This document shows, one piece after another, positions 20,652-28,854 of a stretch of DNA of 42,249 nucleotides (the first letter of the stretch is position 1; every line of letters begins with the position of its first letter). The position numbers and the translations under genes were made by a program. The stretch covers positions 409,889 through 452,137 of the forward strand of contig NZ_RDBK01000022.1 in assembly GCF_008042275.1 (NCBI RefSeq). The letters are read 5' to 3'. This DNA is from Streptomyces sp. OR43 (GTDB lineage Bacteria > Actinomycetota > Actinomycetes > Streptomycetales > Streptomycetaceae). The notes beneath the pieces are model-generated. The model had not been told where the DNA came from, did no database searches, and saw nothing but the letters and a program-made list of their open reading frames with translations.

Positions 20652-22499
20652 GTGGACGAATATCCCCTGATCGAGAACCACGGTCTGATCGGAGACCTGC
20701 AGACCGCGGCCCTCGTCACCACGGACGCGACGATCGACTGGTTCTGCTGTCCGCGCTTCGACTCGCCCAGCGTCTTCGGCGCCCTGCTCGACCACCGCAA
20801 GGGCGGTCACTTCACCGTCCGGCCGGTCGCCGACACGTACACCAGCAAGCAGCTGTACCACCCCGACACGGCCGTCCTCGTGACGCGTTTCATGACCGAG
20901 GCCGGCACCGGCGAGGTGGTGGACTTCATGCCGGTGACCGGGACAGCGGCGACGGACCGGCACCGTCTGGTCCGCATGCTGCGCTGTGTCCGGGGCAGCA
21001 TGACGTTCGAAGGAGAGATCGCTCCCCGCTTCGACTACGGCCGCCAGCCGCACGAGCTCCACATCACGGAGCGCGGTGCGCTGTTCACCTCGCCGGACAT
21101 GAACCTCGCCGTCCACGCCGTCCGCGAGCCCGGGGACCAGCGGCTGCTGAACATCCTCTCGGTCGACAACGACGTGCGGTTCACGCTGACCCTGCGGGCG
21201 GGCCAGCAGCGCGGCCTGGTCATGGAGTCGTCCCCCGACGGTCCGCCGCACGAGGTCTCGGTGGCGGAGTTCGAGCAACTCTTCGACGAGACCGTCCAGT
21301 TCTGGCGCTCCTGGCTGGGGCAGTCCACCTATACCGGCCGGTGGCGGGAGGCGGTGGAACGGTCTGCCGTGACGCTGAAGCTCATGACGTACGCGCCCAC
21401 CGGCGCCCTGGTGGCCGCGCCCACGGCAGGTCTGCCGGAGCAGTTGGGCGGAGAGCGCAACTGGGACTACCGGTTCACCTGGATCCGCGACGCGTCGTTC
21501 TCGGTGTACGCGCTGCTGGGCCTGGGGTTCAGGGAGGAGGCCAGGGCGTTCATCGGCTGGCTGCACGACCGCGTGAAGGAAGAGGCCGGTCACGAAGGCG
21601 GCACCGGGCCGCTGAACATCATGTACCGCGTCGACGGCTCCTCGGACCTCGTCGAGGAGACCCTGGACCACTGGGAGGGCTACGGCGGTTCCGCCCCGGT
21701 CCGCATCGGCAACGGAGCCGCGAGCCAGCTGCAACTGGACATCTACGGTGAGGCGCTCGACAGCATCTACTTCGCGCATCAGCACGGCATGCACCTGGAC
21801 ACACGGGGCTGGGCCGCGCTGCACACCCTGCTCGACTGGCTGGTCGATCACTGGGACCAGCCCGGTGAGGGGCTGTGGGAGACCCGAGGCGGCCGGAAGG
21901 ACTTCACCTACGGCCGCGTGATGTCCTGGGTCGCCTTCGACCGCGCCGTCCGCATCGCCACCGACGACGGCCGTCCGGCGGCCCGCGGCCGCTGGGTCGA
22001 CGCGCGGGACACGATCTACCAGCAGGTCCTCAACCGGGGCTGGGACCCGGCGAAGAAGGCCTTCGTCCAGCACTACGGCGACGACGTCCTCGACTCGTCC
22101 CTGCTGCGCATGCCGACGGTCGGCTTCATCACGCCGGACGATCCCATGTGGAAGACCACGCTGGACGCGATGGAGCGGGAGCTCGTCAGCGACAGCCTCG
22201 TCTACCGCTACAACCCCGAGGCCTCACCCGACGGGCTGAGCGGCTCGGAGGGGACCTTCTCCCTCTGCACGTTCATGTACGTCGACGCCCTGGCGCGGGC
22301 CGGACACGTCGACCAGGCCCGGCTGGTCCTGGAGAAGATGCTCACCTATGCCAACCATCTTGGCCTGTACTCGGAGGAGATCGCCCTGACGGGGCGTCAA
22401 CTGGGCAACTTTCCCCAAGCGTTCACTCATCTGGCGCTGATCGACGCAGCCATCACGCTGGACGCGAGGCTGAACGCGGCACGCGCGGGCGCGGCGTGA
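20652..22499 (+). CDS. Glycoside hydrolase family 15 protein (glucoamylase/trehalase-like)
   Basis: The 615-residue product starts VDEYPLIENHGLIGDLQTAA, the classic opening of actinobacterial GH15 proteins, several of which are trehalases. An N-terminal beta-sandwich (to ~residue 220) is followed by an (alpha/alpha)6 catalytic barrel with NWDYRFTWIRDASFSVYALL, MYRVDGSSDLVEETLDHWEGY and a late SGSEGTFSLCTFMYVDALA. The GTG at 20652 has AAGGGG about eight bases upstream. It probably hydrolyses alpha-glucosidic bonds of trehalose, dextrins or maltose in the cytoplasm, since no signal peptide is seen. Substrate choice is not resolvable from motifs. Confidence 0.9.
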   Translation: MDEYPLIENHGLIGDLQTAALVTTDATIDWFCCPRFDSPSVFGALLDHRKGGHFTVRPVADTYTSKQLYHPDTAVLVTRFMTEAGTGEVVDFMPVTGTAATDRHRLVRMLRCVRGSMTFEGEIAPRFDYGRQPHELHITERGALFTSPDMNLAVHAVREPGDQRLLNILSVDNDVRFTLTLRAGQQRGLVMESSPDGPPHEVSVAEFEQLFDETVQFWRSWLGQSTYTGRWREAVERSAVTLKLMTYAPTGALVAAPTAGLPEQLGGERNWDYRFTWIRDASFSVYALLGLGFREEARAFIGWLHDRVKEEAGHEGGTGPLNIMYRVDGSSDLVEETLDHWEGYGGSAPVRIGNGAASQLQLDIYGEALDSIYFAHQHGMHLDTRGWAALHTLLDWLVDHWDQPGEGLWETRGGRKDFTYGRVMSWVAFDRAVRIATDDGRPAARGRWVDARDTIYQQVLNRGWDPAKKAFVQHYGDDVLDSSLLRMPTVGFITPDDPMWKTTLDAMERELVSDSLVYRYNPEASPDGLSGSEGTFSLCTFMYVDALARAGHVDQARLVLEKMLTYANHLGLYSEEIALTGRQLGNFPQAFTHLALIDAAITLDARLNAARAGAA

Positions 22500-22530
22500 G
22501 ACTCCCGCGCGGAGTCGCACCTCCCGGTCC

Positions 22531-22568
22531 GTACGGTGACCGCCGCACGCGGGCGGCGGTCACCGTAC
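22531..22568. terminator. Bidirectional hairpin terminator
   Basis: A perfect 16-bp stem (22531-22546 with 22553-22568), loop ACGCGG, lies between the convergent GH15 and histidine-phosphatase-fold genes and overlaps the last codons of the latter. Confidence 0.8.
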
Positions 22569-23153
22569 ACGATCCGCCGGTACGAGCGGCCGGCCGCAGC
22601 GCAGGTTCCACCGCTCCGGCCGGCCGCTGAGCTCCGTCACCGTCAGTGGTGCCACGTCCAGCCGCCAGAACGCCTGGGGCGGGAGGGCCAGAGCATGGAC
22701 GACGGCGGCCCGGACCACGGCGGGTTCGACCACGCCCAGGACCCGGCCCGCGCCGTCGCCGTGGAGTGAGTCGAGCCACGCGCCCACCCGGGTACAGAGC
22801 TCCAGCAGCGACTCGCCGCCGTGCGGAGCGGCCGACGGATCCGTCAGCCAGGCCGCCACCCCGTCCGGGTCGTCCGCGCTCACCTCGGACAGTCGCGCAC
22901 CGGACCAGCGGCCCATCTCCCAGTCCCGGAGCGCGTGTTCGGTGTCCGGCCGCAGCCCCAGCGCCTCCGCCGTGCCATGGCAGCGGCGGGACGGCCCCCG
23001 CACCCACTGGTCGGCGACCGGGACCGAGCCGGCGTCAGCGGCAGCCCGGGCCGGCCGGAGTCCGGAGTCGTCCAGGGGTGCGTCACCGGCGAACCGGGCC
23101 TCGCGCAGCGCGGCGTTCATCCCCGGTGAGATCAACATCACCCGTACCGTCAT
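22560..23153 (-). CDS. Histidine-phosphatase-fold protein lacking catalytic histidines
   Basis: The 197-residue protein aligns with the phosphoglycerate-mutase-like family over its length: LISPGMNAALREARF for the LVRHGxT strand, GPSRRCHGTAEALGL for the SxxxRxxxTA helix, DWEMGRWSG for the conserved Glu region, and GGESLLELCTRVGAWL. The phosphate-accepting His of RHG is Pro10 (SPG), and the second active-site His, normally in SHG, is Pro144 (VVEPAVV). Ordinary phosphohistidine chemistry is therefore impossible. The start at 23153 (MTVRVMLIS) sets the first strand at the N-terminus. It is divergent from the riboswitch-controlled cbtBA genes. It could bind a phosphorylated or cobalamin-related ligand, but this is inference. 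Confidence 0.8.
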   Translation of the reverse strand: MTVRVMLISPGMNAALREARFAGDAPLDDSGLRPARAAADAGSVPVADQWVRGPSRRCHGTAEALGLRPDTEHALRDWEMGRWSGARLSEVSADDPDGVAAWLTDPSAAPHGGESLLELCTRVGAWLDSLHGDGAGRVLGVVEPAVVRAAVVHALALPPQAFWRLDVAPLTVTELSGRPERWNLRCGRPLVPADRVR

Positions 23154-23261
23154 ACCCGTCCTCAACTTCCTGAACTGTGGCCCCGTGGTCAAGCACACCA
23201 CGGCGTCCGGGCCCCCTCCGGCCCGCCCACGGGCACCATGGCGGCCGTCACGCCCAAGCGG

Positions 23262-23390
23262 TATGGTCGCGACGACACGACGAGGGTGTGACGGAAGTCC
23301 GGTGAGAATCCGGCACGGTCGCGCCACTGTGAACCCGTACCCGTACGGGAAGTCAGACCCAGCACCTTCGTCTCAGGCACCACGATCGGG
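23262..23390 (+). promoter_or_regulatory. Cobalamin (B12) riboswitch
   Basis: The leader carries the conserved cobalamin-riboswitch core: GGAAGTCCGGTGAGAATCCG at 23293-23312, GCGCCACTGT at 23321-23330, and an AGTCAGACCCAGCACC B12-box-like segment at 23350-23365. These are in the expected order and spacing, 50-125 bases upstream of cbtB. The outer limits are approximate. Cobalamin binding would be expected to shut down expression of the cobalt transporter. Confidence 0.9.
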
Positions 23391-23417
23391 ACGCGTGTTC
23401 CCTCAGGAGGTTCTGCC

Positions 23418-23633
23418 ATGGCACAGACTGCTGCCCCCACCACGGTCACACCCGCCATCACTCCCATCTCACTGAAGGCCATTGCCCCTTGGGCGGTCTT
23501 CTTCGGCGTCCTCATGCTGATCCTGCTGTACTTCGTCGGCGCCGAGCAGGGTGCCACGGCGCTCATCTCGGGCGAAGGTGTGCACGAGTGGGTCCACGAC
23601 GGCCGTCACCTCCTCGGTTTCCCCTGCCACTGA
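23418..23633 (+). CDS. cbtB: CbtB family cobalt transporter subunit
   Basis: The 71-residue protein has one membrane segment (PWAVFFGVLMLILLYFVGAE) and the family's C-terminal histidine motif HEWVHDGRHLLGFPCH, which likely binds the metal. An AGGAGG Shine-Dalgarno lies ten bases before the ATG. It sits directly behind the cobalamin riboswitch and 29 bases before cbtA, so the pair is one B12-regulated unit for cobalt uptake. Confidence 0.92.
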   Translation: MAQTAAPTTVTPAITPISLKAIAPWAVFFGVLMLILLYFVGAEQGATALISGEGVHEWVHDGRHLLGFPCH

Positions 23634-23662
23634 TCCATCCGGCTGATCCAGGGGAACCCCTC

Positions 23663-24436
23663 ATGAACTCCATATCTGTCAGAGCTCTGCTGGTCCGCGG
23701 CATGCTGGCCGGCCTCGTCGCGGGCGCGCTCGCGCTCGCCGTGGCGTACTTCCTCGGCGAGTCACGGGTCGACGCGGCCATCGCACTCGAAGAGGCGCAC
23801 AGCCACAGTCACGACCACGGTGGCGGCGAGGAACTCGTCAGCCGTGGCATGCAGGCGACCGGCGGCCTCGCCACCGGCGTACTCGTCTTCGGCGTCGCCG
23901 TCGGCGGCATCGCCGCACTCGTCTTCTGCTACGCACTCGGCCGGCTGGGCCGGTTCGGCCCCAGGGCGACTGCCGCGCTGATCGCGGGAGCCGCTCTGCT
24001 GACCGTGTACATCGTCCCGTTCCTGAAGTACCCGGCGAACCCGCCGGCCGTCGGCGATCCCGACACCATCGGCAGACGCACCGCGCTGTTCTTTCTGATG
24101 GTCGCGCTCAGCGTGCTGCTCGCGGTGGCCGCCGTGATCCTCGGCAGGCGGCTGGCTCCGCGCCTGGGCCACTGGAACGCCACCATCGCCGCCGCTGCCG
24201 GCTATGTGCTGGTCATCGGCCTCGCCTATGCCTTCCTGCCCTCCTTCAACGAGGTCGGGAAGGACTTCCCGGCGTCGCTGCTCTGGGAGTTCAGGCTGGC
24301 AACCCTCGCGGTGCAGGTCACTCTCTGGACGACCTTCGGGCTGGTCTTCGGCTATCTCACCGAACGGCTGCTGGTGCCGGGGCCGAAGGCGGCCGCGGAC
24401 GGCCGGACGAATCAGCCGGCCACAGCCGCGGGCTGA
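23663..24436 (+). CDS. cbtA: CbtA family cobalt transporter subunit
   Basis: This 257-residue membrane protein has about five hydrophobic segments. After the first lies a His-rich loop, EEAHSHSHDHGGGEE (residues ~43-57), a likely metal-binding site. The later KYPANPPAVGDPDTIGRRT segment is typical of CbtA. It follows cbtB with a 29-base gap that includes AGGGGA as ribosome-binding site. With CbtB it is predicted to import cobalt for B12 synthesis under riboswitch control. A very strong hairpin follows. Confidence 0.92.
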   Translation: MNSISVRALLVRGMLAGLVAGALALAVAYFLGESRVDAAIALEEAHSHSHDHGGGEELVSRGMQATGGLATGVLVFGVAVGGIAALVFCYALGRLGRFGPRATAALIAGAALLTVYIVPFLKYPANPPAVGDPDTIGRRTALFFLMVALSVLLAVAAVILGRRLAPRLGHWNATIAAAAGYVLVIGLAYAFLPSFNEVGKDFPASLLWEFRLATLAVQVTLWTTFGLVFGYLTERLLVPGPKAAADGRTNQPATAAG

Positions 24437-24441
24437 AGTTG

Positions 24442-24489
24442 CGTCAGGGCCCGCCCGGGGAAATCAAGTTCCCCGGGCGGGCCCTGACG
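24442..24489. terminator. Perfect 21-bp bidirectional terminator hairpin
   Basis: Arms 24442-24462 and 24469-24489 are perfectly complementary over 21 bp, with the six-base loop ATCAAG. It lies between the convergent cbtA and GNAT genes and is the strongest hairpin seen in the window. Confidence 0.88.
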
Positions 24490-24505
24490 TTGCAGGGAAG
24501 CCGGC

Positions 24506-25015
24506 TCACCCCTCCCCGCCGGAACCGTGCCAGTCGATCCGGTAGTACTTCAGCAGCGCGTCCTCCTTCACGAGGCGCATGCCCGCCGCGGCCATGACGC
24601 GCTGGGAGGCGATGTTGTCGACGTCGGTGTCCCCGTGCACGCTTGCGATGCCCTGGTCACGGGTGAACTGAAGCAGCGCACGGAGCGCCTCGGAGGCGTA
24701 CCCCCTGCCGCGTGCCGACGGCACGAGGCCGTAGCCGACCGTGACGTGCCCGTTCTCGTCGGGCGCCCCGTGGAACCCGGCTCCGCCGATCAGCAGCCCG
24801 TCCTCGCGGCGCGTTACGTGGTACGAACCGTAGGGAGTCGGGTCGCCGGTGCCGGCGCAGGTCTCCAGGAAGCGCTGGGCCGCCCGCATCTCACCCGGCA
24901 GGGGAAAGCCGGGAGCCCAGCGCGCACCGTCGGCCGGCTTGTCCGCCGCCACCTGCTCGGCCTCGGCGAGGGTCATCGGGGACAGGATCAGCCGTGGTGT
25001 GCCGAGTGGGGTCAT
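24506..25015 (-). CDS. GNAT family N-acetyltransferase
   Basis: This 169-residue acetyltransferase is of the RimJ/ribosomal-alanine type (starts TPRLILSPMTLAEAEQV). The acetyl-CoA-binding motif is GYGLVPSARGRGYASEAL near residues 94-111, and the following D-N-x-x-S-x-R-V pattern DNIASQRVMAAAGM fits motif B. The acceptor is unknown. It is transcribed toward cbtA, with the large hairpin between the two 3' ends. Confidence 0.88.
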   Translation of the reverse strand: MTPLGTPRLILSPMTLAEAEQVAADKPADGARWAPGFPLPGEMRAAQRFLETCAGTGDPTPYGSYHVTRREDGLLIGGAGFHGAPDENGHVTVGYGLVPSARGRGYASEALRALLQFTRDQGIASVHGDTDVDNIASQRVMAAAGMRLVKEDALLKYYRIDWHGSGGEG

Positions 25016-25041
25016 ACCCTGTGAGGTATCACGCGGCGCTG

Positions 25042-25075
25042 CCGGGCCGCACCCGGATATCCGTGTGCGGCCCGG
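25042..25075 (-). terminator. Hairpin terminator after the TPR gene
   Basis: A perfect 11-bp stem CCGGGCCGCAC / GTGCGGCCCGG (25042-25052 with 25065-25075) begins 12 bases beyond the stop of the TPR gene and ends the transcript before the GNAT gene. Confidence 0.7.
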
Positions 25076-25087
25076 GGTGCGCGGCGG

Positions 25088-25444
25088 TCAGGCGCCACCG
25101 GCCGGGGTGAAGTCCCCGGCCAGGGCGGCGGCCATCCGCAGCTGAGTGTCCGCCTCGGACTGCCGCCCCTGGCGCTCCAGCGTGCGGCCGAGCATGAGCC
25201 GTGCGTACTGCTCCACCGGGTCGCGTTCCAGCACGGCGCGCAGCTCCGTCTCGGCCCGGACGAGCCGAGCCGAGTGGTAGTAGGCCCGCGCCAGCAGCAG
25301 CCGGGGCGCGACCTGGTCCGGCACCTCCTCGACGAGTCCGCCCAGGATCCTGGCCGCCGTCGCGTACTCCTTCGACCCGAAGAACAACTGCGCGCGGTCC
25401 CAGCGCTCGGCGGCGGTACCGAACTCGTAGTAGGTGTCGCTCAT
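25088..25444 (-). CDS. Tetratricopeptide-repeat protein, 118 residues
   Basis: The small cytoplasmic protein is made of about three TPR-like helix pairs: AQLFFGSKEYATAARILGGL, APRLLLARAYYHSARLVRAE and YARLMLGRTLERQGRQSEAD. These have the expected small/aromatic spacing (A at 8 and 20, Y/F at 11). The ATG at 25444 has GAGGAGG five bases upstream. A partner cannot be named. The upstream 143 bases are shared with the divergent pirin gene. Confidence 0.85.
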   Translation of the reverse strand: MSDTYYEFGTAAERWDRAQLFFGSKEYATAARILGGLVEEVPDQVAPRLLLARAYYHSARLVRAETELRAVLERDPVEQYARLMLGRTLERQGRQSEADTQLRMAAALAGDFTPAGGA

Positions 25445-25512
25445 GTGACCTCCTCGGTCGAGGACGCCGCCCGGGCCGCTCCCGTACGTATCCACCCGCC
25501 ACAACACCGACT

Positions 25513-25541
25513 GATGGTTTAACATTCCACTAAATATTCGG
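25513..25541. promoter_or_regulatory. AT-rich candidate promoter/operator between TPR and pirin genes
   Basis: A 29-base AT-rich island (GGTTTAACATTCCACTAAAT and flanks) stands out in otherwise very GC-rich DNA, with an imperfect TTA...TAA symmetry. It lies between divergent starts and is a reasonable place for promoter melting or regulator binding. This is position and composition only. Confidence 0.35.
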
Positions 25542-25587
25542 CGTGGGTGCCACCCGCCCGGAGCCGCACGGGAATAGGTTGACCGCC

Positions 25588-26553
25588 ATGAGCAATCTCG
25601 ATCGCCAGGCCGCACTCTCCGTCTGCGGAGGGCGGGGTTTCGTCGTCGCCGAACCCGTACGTGAACTCCTCACCCCGCGCCATGTCCGGCTCGGCGAGTC
25701 CACGGAGGTCCGCAGACTGCTGCCCAACCTGGGCCGCCGCATGGTCGGGGCCTGGGCCTTCGTCGACCACTACGGCCCCGATGACATCGCGGACGAGCCC
25801 GGGATGCAGGTGCCGCCGCACCCCCACATGGGCCTGCAGACGGTCAGCTGGCTGCACGAGGGCGAGGTCCTGCACCGCGACAGCCTGGGCAGCCTGGAGA
25901 CGATCCGCCCGCGAGAGCTCGGCCTGATGACGTCGGGCCGCGCGATCAGCCACTCCGAGGAGAGCCCCCGGCCGCACGCCGCGCTGCTGCACGGCGCCCA
26001 GCTCTGGGTCGCCCTGCCCGATGCGCACCGCACGGTCGAACCGCACTTCCAGCACCACAAGGACCTGCCGACCGTCACCGCCCCCGGCCTCACGGCCACG
26101 GTGATCCTCGGCACCCTCGACGACGCCACCTCGCCCGGCACCGCGTACACCCCGATCGTCGGCGCCGACCTCGCCCTGAGCGGGGGAGCCGAGACCCGCC
26201 TCCCGCTGGATCCCGACTTCGAGTACGCCGTGCTGTCGATGTCCGGCGAGGCGGAGGTCGACGGCGTCCCCGTCGTGCCCGGCTCGATGCTCTACCTCGG
26301 CTGCGGCCGTTCCGAGCTTCCTCTGCGTGCGAAGTCCGACGCGGGGCTGATGCTCCTGGGCGGAGAGCCGTTCGAGGAGGAGATCGTCATGTGGTGGAAC
26401 TTCGTGGGCAGAACCCAGGAGGAGATCACGAAGGCCCGGGAGGACTGGATGAACGGGGACCGGTTCGGCACCGTACGCGGCTATGACGGAGCGCCGCTCC
26501 CGGCTCCGACCTTGCCCGCTGTGCCCCTGAAGCCGCGTGGACGTGTGCGGTGA
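25588..26553 (+). CDS. Pirin family protein
   Basis: This is a 321-residue bicupin. The N-terminal cupin has the pirin metal-binding pattern PHPHMGLQTVSWLHEGEVLH (two His, later His) and the following MTSGRAISHSEE, and the second cupin lies near residues 190-290. Pirins include quercetinase-like enzymes and redox-responsive regulators, so function is open. The ATG at 25588 (MSNLDRQAAL) gives a standard-length protein. It is the last intact ordinary gene before the decayed region. Confidence 0.9.
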   Translation: MSNLDRQAALSVCGGRGFVVAEPVRELLTPRHVRLGESTEVRRLLPNLGRRMVGAWAFVDHYGPDDIADEPGMQVPPHPHMGLQTVSWLHEGEVLHRDSLGSLETIRPRELGLMTSGRAISHSEESPRPHAALLHGAQLWVALPDAHRTVEPHFQHHKDLPTVTAPGLTATVILGTLDDATSPGTAYTPIVGADLALSGGAETRLPLDPDFEYAVLSMSGEAEVDGVPVVPGSMLYLGCGRSELPLRAKSDAGLMLLGGEPFEEEIVMWWNFVGRTQEEITKAREDWMNGDRFGTVRGYDGAPLPAPTLPAVPLKPRGRVR

Positions 26554-26744
26554 GCTGCGGGTTCTTACGGGTTGCTGGCTTACGAGGTGAGCCCGATCAT
26601 GCCTGCGTCGTTGCTGTGGGCGGGAGAGGTCTGGAAGCGGCTGAGAGTGCCTCAGAGGAAGGCCTTTCGACGGACCGGCGTTCCCATCTGTGCCCGCGTC
26701 TGACCTTGTGTGCCAGGACGGATGCTGACCTTTCTGGCTAGGCG

Positions 26745-27035
26745 TCAGACCGGTTCGGCTGCTGGTTGGGGCGATCGGAGATCCGGGGCGCCCGCGGGTG
26801 AGCGGGCCGGTCGACGATTGGCGGCGTTGCGGTCCGGATCGTCGTCCAGGCCGAGGAAGCACAGGTCCGCCAGGACGGCCGAGGCCAACAGCGCGCAGGT
26901 GGGCCCGCAGGCGGTCGCGGCGGGCGGCGGTGATGCCGTGGGTGCGGCCGGGCCGACTGATCTTCAAGCCCGTCCAGCTTCGTACGCCGCGCGGCGATCC
27001 GCTGCAGCACTGGGGGCTCCATCATGGGCCGGAGT
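26745..27035 (-). pseudogene. Decayed coding remnant, frameshifted
   Basis: Minus-strand coding-like stretches are split over different frames. EPPVLQRIAARRTKLDGLED comes first, then ITAARRDRLRAHLRA in a second frame, then ALLASAVLADLCFLGLDDDP running to a stop at 26745-26747 in a third. Together they read like one alpha-helical protein broken by at least two indels. No family is recognised. The rest of 26554-26740 holds nothing visible. Confidence 0.4.
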
Positions 27036-27126
27036 GCGGAGCGGCACCTGCGGCGACGGACAGGAATCCACAATCCCGCCCCGCGCAACGGCCTACCCCA
27101 GACTGCCGCCCGCGACCAGCACCACC

Positions 27127-27303
27127 TCATACGTCAGGGTCCGTCGTATTGTCGACGTTCCGGTCAGCGTTCTGGTACATCCGCTGGACCTTGCGCCAGG
27201 CGATGATGATTTCTGGCAGCTGGTTGAGCAGTCCCCGGGCGACGAATAGGAAGATGCTCAGTACGCCGGAGGCGGCCAGCAGCCAGAGAATGATGGAGTC
27301 CAC
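27127..27303 (-). CDS. Small single-pass membrane protein (58 residues)
   Basis: A GTG at 27303 preceded by GAGGGA about ten bases upstream starts VDSIILWLLAASGVLSIFLF. A transmembrane segment (residues ~4-24) is followed by an amphipathic stretch LLNQLPEIIIAWRKVQRMY and a polar tail. No family is recognised. A longer frame from 27363 exists, but its first 20 residues look non-coding and the GTG has the better ribosome-binding site. Confidence 0.5.
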   Translation of the reverse strand: MDSIILWLLAASGVLSIFLFVARGLLNQLPEIIIAWRKVQRMYQNADRNVDNTTDPDV

Positions 27304-27783
27304 CCGTTCGAGTCCCTCGTGATCCAGGGCCGAACATGGGTGACGTCCACTCAGTTCGACCACCGACTTGTGTGGTCAGAACTGAGGTCTACGCCGACAG
27401 TAAAGCTCAGGTACTGCTATCCCATGGGTAATGCGAGCGCGCCCTGAGGCAGCCGCGGTGAGCGGTGAGGTAGCAGGTGGCCGGGTCGTTGTTCACGGCT
27501 CGAACAGCTGCCCCTCGACGTGTCGGCTCGTGGGGAGTTGATGCTGCGCTGCTCCTGAAACTACCTCCTGATCAGGGCATGGCAGCAAGAAAGCCCATAC
27601 GTGGGACATGCCACCTGGCGATGAGGTACAGGGGTACACCGCTGCCGAGCGCCGACCAGACCGGGCCTGCAACGGCATGGGAGGACCCGTTCTGCCTAGT
27701 GACCTCCGTGCCAGCGTTCGCTCGTACTGGTCAGGGCCTGTACGCCGTCTTGGAACCGGCGAGCGTGAGCAGGTTCCGGCACC

Positions 27784-28080
27784 TTAGCGGTGGGCGGCGA
27801 GCCGGCCGGTGGTGTCGACGCCCAGCTGCCGGAGCTGGATCACCTGGGCACGGCGAATTCCGTACAGAGCGTCACCCCCCGCGGACCGAGGAACGAGTCG
27901 ACCCTCGACGGCCTCACCCGCAGCGGCCCCTTGGCTCCGGCATGTGTGGACGCCATGGCTGCCACCGACCAGGACGGGCCGATCCCCGCAGCGGTATCCA
28001 GCCCGTACAGGGGCTTGGATCAGGACCTGGTGCGCGAGGTCGACCGGGTCGATGTCGAACAGCCGCAGCGCACCGGACAT
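27784..28080 (-). CDS. Doubtful hypothetical protein (98 residues)
   Basis: The frame begins MSGALRLFDIDPVDLAHQVL and ends GIRRAQVIQLRQLGVDTTGR plus five residues. Both ends have Streptomyces-like codons, but the middle (Gly/Ser/His-rich) does not, so it may be a gene with compensating indels or a remnant. Only GAGAG lies upstream as a possible ribosome-binding site. No family is recognised. Confidence 0.28.
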   Translation of the reverse strand: MSGALRLFDIDPVDLAHQVLIQAPVRAGYRCGDRPVLVGGSHGVHTCRSQGAAAGEAVEGRLVPRSAGGDALYGIRRAQVIQLRQLGVDTTGRLAAHR

Positions 28081-28403
28081 CTCTACTCTCTACGATCGCA
28101 GCCGAGGGAGGCAGTGCTTGCACGACGGCTGTGAACTGAGTATCTCCAGCAGCTCCGTCAGCCCGTCTGGACAGCGAACTCCGGGTATGGAAGAGCCACC
28201 TGCTGCCTCACGCCCGCCACCCCCTTCCTGCGGCCACCCGATCAGAAGGACCTCCGCTCGCGAACCCACTGTTGTCCCAAGCCGGACAGGCGCGAGGAAC
28301 GGTGGGTTCACTGCTGGGGCCAGGCGGGAACCGGCGACCCGCTGGATTCCGATCGTCACGCGCTACGACAACGTGGTGACCCCTTACGTCAGTGGTCTGC
28401 TGA

Positions 28404-28571
28404 CGCCCCAATGCCGCCAGCATCGTGTTCCAGGACAAGTGCGGGCTGGACTCCGTCGGCCACCTCGGCCGGGCCGTCGACCCCAGCGTTGCCCAGCTGG
28501 TCCGCAATCGGCTCGACCCCGAACACACCGAGCCGTTCCGATGGCAGTTCTTCACCACTGTCGGCATCTGA
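28404..28571 (+). pseudogene. C-terminal coding remnant without a start
   Basis: An open stretch with nearly all third positions G or C reads NAASIVFQDKCGLDSVGHLG, continues through AVDPSVAQLVRNRLDPEHTE and ends FRWQFFTTVGI at a TGA (28569-28571). The frame is closed upstream by a TGA at 28401-28403 and has no start codon. It looks like the 3' end of a gene whose 5' part was lost or shifted. The family is unknown. Confidence 0.45.
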
Positions 28572-28798
28572 CGTCACGTTTTCCACTGTCGACGGGCACG
28601 CGCTCTCGCATGTGCCCGCCGATTGCGCGGGCTGTTCGGAACCCAGTTATTCGGTGTTGCCGAGCAGTCCGTGCTGAGGTAATCGACGCAGGGGCACGGG
28701 ATCGAGACCACCGCCGGAGATACGAGAGGGTGAGCGGGCCCGCTGTGCGGGAGGTTCCGGATCCCGAGGATTCGCGGCAGTCGGAAGCGTGCTGAGCC

Positions 28799-28840
28799 AG
28801 GGACTTTTCAGGGACTCTCAGCTCTGACAGAGGGACTTTT
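28799..28840. repeat. Three GGGACTYTY direct repeats
   Basis: GGGACTTTT (28800-28808), GGGACTCTC (28811-28819) and GGGACTTTT (28832-28840) are spaced 11 and 21 bases apart, about one and two helical turns. They lie just upstream of the frameshifted gene at 28855. A regulator-binding array is possible but unproven. Confidence 0.5.
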
Positions 28841-28854
28841 GCGGGGCGATCCGC

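Larger units (their letters stand above)
27364..28854. other. Gene-poor stretch with degraded coding fragments
   Basis: About 1.5 kb contains no intact, recognisable gene. Open frames overlap on both strands without consistent third-position GC. Only two pieces look coding and are listed separately (27784-28080 minus; 28404-28571 plus). A short set of GGGACTTTT repeats lies at its right end. No tRNA, attachment site or intact transposase was seen. Confidence 0.5.

Noticed and set aside
27477..28139. Plus-strand frame of 220 codons in the gene-poor region
   Set aside because: Low-complexity Arg/Gly/Pro sequence, no ribosome-binding site, and third-position GC not consistent with coding.
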